From Paraconiothyrium sp. Pb-2020 (lineage: Eukaryota; Ascomycota; Dothideomycetes; Pleosporales; Didymosphaeriaceae), in assembly GCA_022419385.1 (NCBI GenBank), contig JAJUBI010000001.1, positions 5,146,001 through 5,210,000 of the forward strand: DNA of 64,000 nt, given 5' to 3'. Every line of letters begins with the position of its first letter. The first letter of the stretch is position 1. Shown one piece after another: positions 45,636-56,968 of the stretch. A program made the position numbers and the translations under genes. A model generated the notes under the pieces. That model ran no database searches, was not told the DNA's origin, and worked only from the letters and a program-made list of their open reading frames with translations.

Positions 45636-46758
45636 CGTGGATCTAGGATTTATCAGAAAGGGAGGCCAATTCGCGAGACACAGACGCGTGAGCAATGCTG
45701 CAGAGCAAAAGCTCCATGCTACTTACGACACAAGATGTCCGATGGTGGACTTGTGGTGGTATCGGCTTGAGGTACTAGTAAAGCGGCAGATGGTTGCTTC
45801 CCCTCTACTCGTACGGCTTTCGAGTCAGAGTCCTACGACGATTGGGAGAGCGACGAGCTACTCTAGCTTGAAGGATCCCGGTTCAGCTTCCTTGACGGAT
45901 GTGCGCGTGTGTGCCTCCTTATACTGGCGAGATGCCAACGTATCTTGTCCGCCCTAATACTCTCGTCAAGAGCTCATACACTAGCGCATCCTCGACCCTG
46001 GCGGGAAGCTTGACGTAACGCGTCGGAACGTCCGACGTCCGACATCATGACTAATAATGTGCAGGCTTCGGTCTTTCGAAGGAGCCGAAAGGTCTGACAG
46101 TGTTCGTGCGTATCGACGCCGATGAATATCGTTGATGAAGCAAATGGAGAGTGCAGCGGAAGCGGAGGCTTCGTGCCGAGCGAGTGTGATTGCGACTCAC
46201 ACACCCTTGAAAAGGGCTAGATGCATTCACGTTGGAGCAGAAACGTAAGGTGTCTGTACCCTTTTTCTACATAGTCCTAGTAGTATTTACGCAGAATCCC
46301 GATTGTTGTACCTTCGAAGGCTTTTGGAGAGTACTGCATCTTGTCACGCCGAGATGGGGCAGCCCGATACGGTTTAGGGAAACGCGTGCTCAGATGATGT
46401 CGTGCATTAGCGCCGGACGCGACTCTTTGTCGCACAAAGCGCACAGTTATCTATTTGCTCCCTCTCAATTGTGGAGCAATATCTTTCAGTTCATTGCCAT
46501 TGCTTCTATAAGAGTATCAACTATTGCGGGCCATTTTCGAGCATCACGAATTGTAAAGTGCTACCTGCTGCGGAACGCGTCTATTCATTCAACTGGACCC
46601 ATCGTATAACGGGAGTGGACTATCTTCGGTCGAACTCTCGCCCTGAGGTCAGCCGCGGCGCCGCCACCTGATGCAGGTCAACTCAATACCTGCGTCCTTC
46701 TGATCTCTATCCATATCACATAAGTATATATTACCTTCATGTTCAATCATTCGGTTTC
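45636..46758. other. Divergent intergenic stretch
   Basis: Promoters of the DUF1295 gene (-) and the ligase-like gene (+). Plus frames 45583-45957 and 46232-46609 are featureless. Nothing else was recognised. Confidence 0.5.
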
Positions 46759-49572
46759 ATGGTCCTTGCGTTCGGCGACGTGTGCGCCCTTCTGGAAGGG
46801 GCAGAGAAAATTGCAACACGGCGCCCGCGATGTGCCCCAGACGAGGTGGAGGAGCGTATTCGCCTGCATGTGACGAAGTGGTTTAACCGACGCAGGGAAG
46901 AGCTGGGTAGGTGTACCCGTCACGCGCAGCGCGTCGACCTCTTCTTTGTCTAACTCATTCTAGATGATCCTAACAGCCCAGTGGCTGCCATACTTTCAGC
47001 CATATTTCCACATCGGCGAAAAGATAGGGTTTATGGCTTGCAACCGCCATCCCTATCCAGGAAGCTTACGCAACTACTGAATCTCAATCACGGCCAGAGA
47101 GCCCTTTTCGGTGGCTGGGCCACTGGCGCTCATGGTGATTTGGGACGTTATACTGAATTAGCATTCAAGCCTTGGGATGGTACGTCACCCTCGACCATTA
47201 ACATACGCCGAACGCATGCTAATAAGACATGATTTGTAGGCACATTCTCTACCAGGATCAAACGTACAATTCCAATTGAGAGGGTCGACAATTTGCTCAC
47301 TCAGCTGGCTGCGAAATATCGATTCTCCGACCCAAGCATCCAAAGACAGCGCGACTGGCATATGAGCACGGATACTGAATTGAAATACATCCTTAGACGG
47401 CTCGAATCTTGGGAGGCGAAATGGTTCGTCAGACTACTTCTACGCGAGTATACCACGATTACTCTCGACGAGACGCATGTGTTTCGACAGTATCACTTTC
47501 TATTGCCCGATCTCCTGAAATTCCAGAATGATTTCGATGCTGCTTTGCGCGTATTGCGAGAAGAATTGAGTCGCTACCCGCCGGTTCCAGAGCCATCTCT
47601 GGAGAGCCAGATGCGTTTAGAAGCTGCGCGGCTCCTCAAAGCAGCCATTGGTATCAAAGTTGCGCGCCCACCATTCCACAAGGCTTGGTCTTTCAAGCAC
47701 TGTTTCCAACTTGTTGGTAATCGAGCCTGGGCCGCTGAAGTCAAATACGATGGGGAATACTGTGAGTTCATTGAGAAGTGTTTGCATGTAAGCTAATGCT
47801 GGGTAGGTGAGATCCACATTGACGTAGAAAGCGTTCCGCATGACATAAAAATCTTTTCGAAGAATGGCAAAGATGCGACACCAGATCGCCAATCTCTACA
47901 CGGTACTATTCGAAATGCACTACGCATTGGGCACCCTGAGTGCACATTCAAACGAAACTGCATCATTTTGGCAGAAATGGTACTCTACAGCGACAAAGAA
48001 CGGAAGATTCTATCATTTTCGAAGATCCGGAAGCACATCAAGCGATCAGGTTCATTCCTCGGCACTTTACAAGACTCGCTTCCTCACGAATGGGAACATT
48101 TGATGCTTGTCTTTTTTGACGTGCTAGTATTGGACGACGAACCGATCATGCGTCAATGCCTCCAGAATCGGCGGCGGATTCTACGCGACCTCGTCAAGAT
48201 CATTCCTGGTCGCTCTGTGCGCTCTCAGTGGACTCTTCTCGACTTCAAGAGTGAGCACGGTATCACGGATCTCAAACAGGCATTTGCTCGGTCGCTCGTT
48301 GAAAAGCAAGAGGGACTCATATTGAAGCCTTTGGGTGCACCCTACTTTCCGCTCCATTTCGAAGCAGGTGTGTACCAGCCCGGATACTTCATCAAGCTCA
48401 AGAAAGATTATCTGGGCGATATGGGAGGCCAACGAGACCTTGGTGACTTCGCCATCATCGGTGCATGCTACAATCCTCAGATGGCTTCAAAGACAGATCT
48501 GAAGCCTATCCATTGGACTCATTTCTATGTCGGATGCGTTACGAATAAGCTAGAGATACAGCGCTGCAGCGCAAGACCCAAATTCAAGGTGGTAGGATGT
48601 CTCAGTCTCGATAAGCAGATTCCCAAGAGAGACCTGAAGTACCTCAATCAGGTTGGCCGGCTCCATCAGGTTGATTTAGGTTCTGACCGACCACTCGATG
48701 CGTAAGTGTGGATTGACTGATACCCCGTGCGAGATTTCAATTGTAGCTGATTGCATACTTTTAGATTTGACCTCGAGCACAGCAAAGGCTTCGAGCGTCG
48801 CATGACAGTAGCCTTCAAAGTACCCTTCGTAGCTGAGATCCTTGGTAGTGGTTACGAGAAGATGCAGAACGAGACCTTCGAGATGCTTCGTCATCCTCGG
48901 GTAAAAAAGATTCATCTCGATCGTACTTGGGCGGATGCCGTATCGATGGACGAGCTCCAACGCATGGCCGAGGAGACATGGAGCGCCCCGGAACCTGAAG
49001 AGCTGCATGGGCACGCAAGAGATGTCGCTCTGCTCACGAAGAAGTACCTTAAGGGGAGTGATGGTTCCCAAATATCGACTTCAGAGTGCGAGACAACGCA
49101 GGACACAACTCAACACAGCGAAGCCCTCGTTGTCAACGAGATCGGTTCCCTGCCAAAGGATGCAATCGTTCAGGAAACGCAGCAACACATATTGCACACT
49201 CACACTACGCTCGCTTCATCACAACGTTCGGGAACCACTCAGAGCAATGACGCATGTACCTCGAAAGAGTCGCGGAGCATTCTGGTGCGCGAAGATACCT
49301 CCGAGCGTCTTTTAACATACGAGGTCGTCAACACTCACCCTACTCTACCCATATCATCCGGAGTGTCTATCAGCTCGAAACATGGTTCGCCAAGTGACAT
49401 TATCAGTCCACCCTCGAGCAAACGGAGAAGAACTCTGGCCCCGCTCGCGAATGCTGGTGGGAACAAAAACCTGGGTTCGTTTGATTATGATTCACAAACG
49501 AAGATTATTCATATCTATGCGGAGGAAGGCCTAAGGGTGCAGGTACACAATAGGCCGCATATAGACGAGTAG
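46759..49572 (+). CDS. ATP-dependent DNA ligase-like protein
   Basis: Five exons: 46759-46906, 46964-47179, 47240-47761, 47807-48701 and 48765-49572; introns 45-63 nt; 862 aa. A ligase-type nucleotidyltransferase core is evident. Motif I, AEVKYDGEYCEIH, spans an exon junction; its Lys would carry AMP. Then a SKNGKD element, FFDVLVLDDE (motif III region), EKQEGLILKPLG (motif IV) and FIKLKKDYLGD (motif V). The N-terminal about 230 residues (SRKLTQLLNLNHGQRALFGGWA) resemble the DNA-binding domain of LIG4-like enzymes. The C-terminal about 250 residues are low-complexity, without a recognisable BRCT pair, so it may be a fungal LIG4-like paralogue and not LIG4 itself. Motif I ends in Tyr where most ligases have Arg. 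A further exon after 49572 (CDACTH-containing frame, 49640-49775) is possible. Confidence 0.85.
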
Positions 49573-50417
49573 GTATATTTTTCGTGATATCAGTATCAAC
49601 AAGTATTGTTGACTCATCCCAAAAGCTGACTAATGCTATCCAGTCTTCGCTTCTCTTCCAGTATGACACTGGAACACTAATTTGCGATGCTTGCACACAT
49701 GTAGTGACGCGCCATCACATGATGTCGTTTTCCACAGGTAGCTTTCAAGGTTGCAAGGATGGCGCGTGTTTATAATTGCCGGTAATCTCTCGGCTAGCCA
49801 GCAAGTTGCCAACCTATGGACATCAATTTCAAGCGAATTGCATAGGCATTGACAATACTTTCTGCATACCAAGGATAGCCATAGTTTGAAAGCTTCACAT
49901 GCAGTTCGTCAAGCCTTCAAGGCGTTCCGGATCGACAGAGACTAGTCCATCTCATGCGTGGAGGAGCACGATGCAACCGTACATCACTGCCAAAGTACCT
50001 CTAGGTACATAAGCGAGTACGCCCAACACACATCTACATGCCACCGCCGGCAAGCTTCCTGTCTTCGAGCGCAACTCCACCGCCAACTTCCCTCGATACT
50101 CCCATGACGTCCTAATATCCCCGCTAGTTCAATGTACCCCGCAGCCACTGCCGAGCGCTGGATTAAACGGGCTACTCTTTCTGGCTAAACTGCGCAACCT
50201 TCCCGTTCCTGCACGCTTGCATGCTTCAATAAAACGGTCACGATGTAACGCGACAGCCTTGGAAGAGCATGCGCAGATGTGGGCCTGCCACCCGCCAAGT
50301 GTGTGATAGGAATGTGCTGTACTTAAGTAGGCGGGGCAGACACGCGCAGCGTGCGCTCCTCTCCCGCGCGGCTCTCCATTCGGTTCAGGCCTCTTTGTCA
50401 CACCTGGACCTCGAAAA
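49573..50417. other. Intergenic stretch
   Basis: Begins with a possible extra ligase exon (frame to 49775 containing ICDACTH after a TATCCAG acceptor), otherwise non-coding. It carries the promoter of the GH92 gene. Confidence 0.45.
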
Positions 50418-53080
50418 ATGCGGTGGAGATACAGTGTTGTTACCGTGTGCGCTGCGGTTTTGAGCGCGCAGAAGACGCCCTTCCAATATGTGGATCCACT
50501 AATTGGAACGGTAAATGGAGGCGTGTACTCCAAAAAGCATGCGATGAAAGACAACTAACATGGCGTAGGCCATGTCTTCCCTGGCGCGACACTCCCGTTC
50601 GGTATGGTGCATTTGGTCCAGGGCAACTTCACTTGCTCATGACAAGCAGGCATGGCAAAAGCATGTCCGGACACAGACGCCGACGAAAACCAAGGCGGGT
50701 TTAGCTCAGACAACAGCTCAATCATAGGCTTTTCGCATATGCACGACTCTGGTACAGGAGGAGTGAGTCATTACAAGAGGTGCAGATGGTAGTGTGCTGA
50801 CACGGCCAGGCTCGTAGCTTGGGAAATTTCCCCATCTTCGCGCAGGCAGGCTGTCCGAATGGCGACATCAACGCGTGCAACTACACTTCTTGGGAGCGCG
50901 CTACACCAAGAATCAACGGAACAGTACATGCCAAACCCGGCTACTTCGACATCACGATCGCATCAGGAATCCGCGCCGAGATGACCACCACGAACCGTAC
51001 GGCGTTGTATCGCTTCACGTTTCCTGAGACACCTTTAACACCCAAAACCACGCTTAGCCCGCTGATATCTCTCGAGCTCCAGGATCTCCCGAACACGAGA
51101 ACAAATGCCTCCATCAACATCAATGGACAATCAGGGCGCTTGACTGCCGGGGGTTCGTTCTCCCCTAGCTTTGGGATAGGGCGCTATTCTTCGTTCGTGT
51201 GTGTAGATTTCAAGGGTGCGACAATCAAGGATGCTGGCGTGTCTCAAACTCGCGCGCGACAACAAAGGCGAAGTCGCTCAAGACTATTACTGAGACAGAA
51301 CGATATGCCGAGCGTCCAGCCGGTGGCTTCATACAATTCGAGAAGCCCACCAGCAATAACCAGATCCTTGTGCGCGTCGGCCTGTCTTTCCTTGGTGAGG
51401 CACAAGCTTGTCGCAACGCCGAGCGGGAACAGGCGGACTTCGACTTCGACGGCACCGTCGCAGCTGCTGAAAAGGTGTGGACCGAGAAATTTGATGTGAT
51501 CAAGATCGTGTCTGGAGGCGCGAGCGAGGTTATACAGACAGCGTTCTGGAGCGGCGTGTATCGCAGCATGATCAGTCCGCAAGACTACACCGGAGAAAAT
51601 CCGCTCTGGAACTCCAACGAGCCATACTATGATAGCTACTATTGTATCTGGGACAGTTTTCGTAGTATACACCCTTTGATCACGCTGCTCGATCCGCACA
51701 GCCAGACGCTGATGGTAAGGAGCCTGTTGGATATATATAAACACGAAGGATTCCTACCCGACTGCCGGATGAGCTTCTCCAAAGGTAAGGCTGGCTACTT
51801 GATTTGCATGGCGAATCGCTGACACAGGCCAGGTTTCACCCAAGGCGTTCAAATGCTGATATCGTCATCGTTGATGCGTATATGAAGAACATCACGCACG
51901 GCATCGATTGGAATTTGGCGTACGAGGCTGTCGTCACAGACGCAGAGGTCGAGCCTCCGAATTGGGATATCGAAGGTAATGATGTCTTCCCGCTTTTCGA
52001 GTTCCCAGCTGATATCTCGAAGGACGTGGAGGCCTTGAAGCTTGGAAAACCCTTGGGTACATCCCGACCGAGAACCTTGACCTTCAAGGGGTGGGGACCG
52101 AAACGCGCTCCATATCACGAACTGTCGAATATGCCTACAACGACTTCGTCATCGCCACGCTGGCCCTTGCCCTCGGACACACTGCAGACTACAACAAGTA
52201 TCTCCGTCGCTCTGGCAACTTCTATAACATGTTTAAGGCTGATCAAAACTCCACCATCAATGGTACCGATACCGGCTTCACGGGCTTCTTACAGCCGCGC
52301 TATATGAACGGCACCTGGGGCCTGCAAGATCCCATCTTCTGCAGCCCGCTCTTGGACTTCACTGGCTGCTATCTCAACCCGAGCGGGCGTGAGACATACG
52401 AAGGTCCTGTATGGCTATACACCTTCTTCGCACCCGGCGATATGAAAACGCTGATCAAGACGCTTGGCGGCGCTGCCACCTTCGTCAAGCGCTTGGACTT
52501 CTTCCACGACTCAGGCATGGCTTACATAGGAGATGAGCAAGCCTTCCTCAAAGTCTTCCTGTACCACTACGCAGGTCGCCCAGCCAAGTCTGCAGAGCGT
52601 GCACATTTTTACATTCCAAGCCAGTTCAACGACACCGTCAACGGTATTCCAGGCAACGATGACAGCGGCGCTATGGGCTCCTTCGAAGCGCTCACCATGA
52701 TGGGCATCTTTCCCAATGCCGGGCAGGACGTGTACTTCATCACGCCTCCGTTCTTCGAGTCGGTGTCGATTACGAACGGGCAGACGGGCAAGACGGCGAC
52801 TATCAAGAATGTCAACTTCGACCCCTCGAATAAGAACATATACATCCAGTCTGCGACGCTTAACGGGAAGGCATATACCAAGAATTGGCTGCAGCATAGT
52901 TTCTTCTTAGAGGGAGGCACACTGGAGTTGACGCTCGGTGCGGCTGAAAGCGCGTGGGGAACAGGGCTGGAGGACGTGCCACCGAGCTTGAGTGCATTTG
53001 GTAATGGGACGAACGGGACGAGAGAGGAGAGGAGGTGGGAGATGCCGCAGGTACCGCAACTGGACATTGGAAGTTGGTAG
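50418..53080 (+). CDS. GH92 alpha-mannosidase, secreted, two frame changes
   Basis: Exons 50418-50520, 50569-50601, 50650-50762, 50810-51784, 51833-51975 and 52023-53080. GH92 enzymes are Ca-dependent exo-alpha-mannosidases acting on N- or O-linked mannans. ATG 50418 gives a signal peptide (VVTVCAAVLSA). Family blocks follow in order: YVDPLIGTVNGGHVFPGATLPFGMAKA built across three exons, NQGGFSSDNSSIIGFSHMHDSGTGG, SLGNFPIFAQAGCP, PAGGFIQFE, WDSFRSIHPL, SNADIVIVDAYMK, GIDWNLAYEAV, GRGGLEAWKTLGYIP, SISRTVEYAYNDF, GNDDSGAMGSFEALTMMGIFP and LNGKAYTKNW. Two single-base breaks occur at about 51242 (a T missing) and 51847 (GG read as G). Intron 1 is GC-AG. Otherwise full length, about 807 aa. Several N-glycosylation sequons fit secretion. 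Confidence 0.88.
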
Positions 53081-55568
53081 ATGAGAAGTACAATGTGCAA
53101 CATTGCGTCTAAGCTACTTACCTGTATTGGCTGTTATGTGATGAGTCGAGATTGAATATGTTCCTTATGAACGCGGTAATTCCTAACGACGCTGTGTTGA
53201 CACCATTGCTGACTGGGGAAGGTAGTGAAGCTGCTGCACGACCAGGCACCTCGACATTGGGCAAGCCGTTCGTAAGCAAAGTCGCTATAAAGCTAATACG
53301 CTGCTGTGAATTGTTGTCCAAGTCTTCTCTGGCACGCACAACTTTTCGAGCTGCTGTAGCGCAGTTGGAGCACGACTCACAGAGCTCAACTGCGATTCGC
53401 AATCATATGGTCGCTCGAAGCCAAGTCTAGTCCTTAATGACTCAATTTCTTTTCTCTCAAATATGGGCTAGTCAAGAACGCATGCCAGGTCATGCGTGAG
53501 AAATCGCTCATGCATCGCCTCCTGCGCCACAGCTTGTAGAGCTCCAGGCTCTCTGGTAAAATGGTGTCGAAACTGTCGAGGTGCAGCGGCGTCATGGTCG
53601 CTCGCGGTGGCGATTTTTAATCAATGGTTACCAACGTCCGTGCCAGAATGTGGTGTTCCTCATCATATGATGGTGATTGACAAGGAGTGAAGTCTAATTA
53701 GAGTTGGTAGTGACCCCAGGCGTCGGTAGTGCTAGCGCAGGTTGAAAATGCCTCAGTGCGTGGCTGGGGCGCGAAGTATGGTGTTATCCATATGTGCAAT
53801 GGTGGGACCGAAAGAGGAAGTGTGATGGGTTTGAGTGATTGCAATTCGAAAGATCATGTGCAAACATAGGCCCAGTGGATCCGCAATGCCAAAAGCCCTG
53901 GGTCATGCTGCGGGTGCTGTCTGCAGGCGATACACTGCTGTCATAATCTTCAGTATGTACCTGTCATGGCGAATACGCGTGGTTTCACGGACGGTGGTGT
54001 CAAACAGTCTCTGCTAACGTCATCTGGACTAAATGGCGCGGTACATGGTAGTGGTGTAAGAGGCGTAGGGAGTAAGCTGCCTAGTGGTCGACGGCACACT
54101 TGCAACGCCACGAAGATTTGGTGAAAATATTGAAAGATGTTCCGAACAGAGTCAGCGGGCATGGTGCGTGACGGGCTGCGGCGTATGCGGCGGCGCCCAA
54201 GCGTCCAGGCACACAAAGGGTGATTGCCGACACGAGACTAGCGACGGCCCCGCAATTAGCAAAAGCCCCCCATGATCGACACGGGAACGTCGGACAACCC
54301 TCGTGACGGCCACGCCAGCATGGAATTCGTTGGAACGACATGCTCTGGACCACGGTGACGTTTGAGCTGCTTCCAATGAGGTGTCCAACCAGTTCTATGC
54401 CGTAATGAGGCACGAGTCCGATGCGTGATGCTGTCATCTTAACAGACACGGTTGTAACTTTGGGTATTGAAAGGATCGCGACCCGCCATACTGTGCACGT
54501 CGAGAGGACCTTGCCGATGCGCTGTTAGCAGTAGTTCTACATGGAGGTACTTGGCACGCGATGAGGACGCCGAGCTATTGCGCGCGGTTTGCTACGGGTT
54601 AAAGCTGCGCTCAGTTTAGTTGCAGGGGCGTGCAGGCGAGCACATTTGCAGGACGGGTCCAGAAATGCGGGTTCCATTTTTGTCGCAGCATGAGCGCGTC
54701 TGAAAACGATAACAGTGGGTGTGGCTCAGCTTGTTGGCTCCATTTGCTGCAGCAACGCGCAATAACACCAAAAGAGTAACGGGCTCATCTGGGTACGGCA
54801 ACGGCAGTATCCACTGCGGAGCCGCGACTGGCGGGTCGTCATCACGTTGTCGTCGTGTGGCATGCTTCGTTGCGTACCTTGTGTCATTTTTAGCGGTTCT
54901 AGTGGCATGGTGGTGAAATGGTGGCGAAAACTCGGCATGCACGCCATCTGTCCTTTAGTCATAGCGAGCCTCTGAAGACGCAAAACGGCGTGACGCCAAC
55001 GTATCGTGGACTTCCTTACAGAGCTGGCTGTCGTGAACCGAGCCTGCAGCAATGCCGATCCCTGGGATGAAATCAAGTAAACGGCATTGGTGCGCAGTGG
55101 TACGGTGCCAGAGGAAGGCGATCCCGAAAGAAGACTGGGATCCTGCGTTGCCCCTGAAACGTCTCGACTTGCCCCAGACTTTCTGTTGGCTGAATCGGGT
55201 TCTGGCGGTGAAGTGGAGCGTGTGGGAAAAATGGCGCACTATGCCCGATCCATGTTGCGCGTCGCTGGTAAGACTCAGCTGCCAATGGTAGCGCAATACC
55301 GGGCCCTGATCGAGATGCAGGAAGACACGATGCCATCGGCGTCCGTGTCTCAGGCTTAAGTCTGTTGTTGCGGTGAGGTCGGACGTGCGCATATAAAGTC
55401 TGCTTACTCGTCCTCGAAGCAGCAACAATCATCGAGCTTCAACTCTAGCTTCAACTGCACTCCAATCGGGACTTCCGTCTTCCACTCGACACTCTGTCCA
55501 GACAAGATCGACGCCACAGATCAAACCATCCTCGTCGTAGAATCCTTAGTCCCACAGCTACCGTCATC
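53081..55568. other. Intergenic stretch, about 2.5 kb
   Basis: No supported gene. Frames of 60-157 aa overlap on both strands, especially at 54600-55430, with no domain or splice logic. A TATA box near the 3' end belongs to the next gene. Confidence 0.5.
55392..55397 (+). promoter_or_regulatory. TATA box upstream of the 96-aa gene
   Basis: TATAAA about 172 nt before the ATG at 55569, followed by a C/T- and A-rich leader of the kind seen in fungal 5' UTRs (about 55425-55560). Confidence 0.5.
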
Positions 55569-55908
55569 ATGCCTTCTCTTCCCTTCAGCAGCACCTCTTC
55601 TTCTCCTTCATCGTCACCTACGCTCTCGCCAAGCCCGCCTTCGATAGTACTCCATTCGGCTTCGGGTATACTAGATCGCTGCTACAAAGGCTGCACCTCT
55701 AACCTCTCTCCCAGGCAAGGACTCAAAACGGGAGCTGTACAAGTCCAATCAAGACAAGTCGGCAGCATACCGCCAGCGCTACGCACAGTATCTTGCCTCG
55801 ACGTTCAACATGTCGCTCGAGGCAGCGATGGCCGAAGCTGACATCCAGCTCGCGCCTCGCCGATCTTCAGGCGTGTCAGAATCGGAGATGTTGAGAGACG
55901 GGTGGTGA
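55569..55908 (+). CDS. Short conserved-looking protein, 96 aa, one intron
   Basis: Exon 1 is 55569-55665 and exon 2 is 55715-55908; intron 49 nt with GTATAC donor, CTAAC branch and CCCAG acceptor, joined in phase. Not recognised by name. The N-terminal 33 residues are Ser/Pro-rich. The second exon encodes a compact amphipathic helix pair (KRELYKSNQDKSAAYRQRY, then AQYLASTFNMSLEAAMAEA) with a polar tail ending DGW. The texture is clearly coding, and a TATA box with a long C/T-rich leader suggests strong or regulated expression. No signal peptide or membrane segment. Function unknown. Confidence 0.6.
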
Positions 55909-56968
55909 CGAGACGAGCATTCACGACTTTGATGACAGCGGCATCGTTTGGTGCTAGGTTTCTTTGGCATACAAAGCATACGGGACTGGGTAATTGGCGT
56001 TGTTCTGGGATTCTGGAGGTGGATTCAATGCAAAAGCTTTCTCCTTGCCTGTGCCTCGACATCGTGAACAGCCCTTGCCGATGATGCTGAGCCTTCCATC
56101 CTTCCAGAAGCGCGAAGCGAGCCCACTGGCCGAGGCGCTTCGGTAAGGGTAAGTGTGATAACGATAAGACAAGCGAGTCAGACACCACATCAGAACGCAC
56201 CAACAACGGTCCAACATACGGTGAGCACTGCATCGCTGCGGCGCTTCCTCGCCATGTTCCCGTGAACCTGCATCACGTATGCGGAAGTGTCTCACAGCAA
56301 GAGCTGCGTCCAACGGGAAAACGTGGCTCGCGGTCGCTCCAGATAACATACGACTCGTCGGCTGACAAAGGCACCAGCCAGCCAATGAGCGCACCGCAAA
56401 CTGTACTGCTCAGACCAAACACCCATTCATCGGCTCGCGCTCTGCCGACGACATGCACGCGTCTTCTTTCAAACAGGGCATGCAGTCGATGACTGGCACC
56501 TGCTCGTAGCGCTGTGCGAACTCTGCCGGCTTCTCGGCAATGTGGCATCTACACGACCAGACTCAGTCTGAACGTGTACTTTCGTTGTCTTGGAGCCGTC
56601 AGCCAAGGCTCTTGTCGCTCAGCAAACCTGGGACGGCACCAGCCGCAGGCGTGCGCACCAGAGCCGCTTGTTGAGACAGCGTGGGGAAACTCGTTGATTG
56701 CTGCGAACAGAGGGACGCGGTTCACGGGGGTGCACAACGCTACAGGTGCAGCAGGGCATCATGTGCCTCCGCCTCACTGGCGAGCAAGGCAAGAGCGATT
56801 GAGATACCAAGCCCTATCCCCACGCGCCTTCCTTGGGCAGGCCCACACACAAGCCAACTCGGCGCGCTCGCCTAGTGGACGTGTAACCCCGCCTTATATC
56901 TGCCTCCGCGCAGCCACTCCCTATTCTTACTACCTTCCGACACTTCGCGTGTGTGTATCTCATATTGA
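55909..56968. other. Upstream region of the ENA-type ATPase gene
   Basis: No supported gene. The plus frame 56514-57029 (171 aa) overlaps the ATPase start and has no domain. A TATAT element lies near 56895, about 75 nt before the ATPase ATG. Confidence 0.45.
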
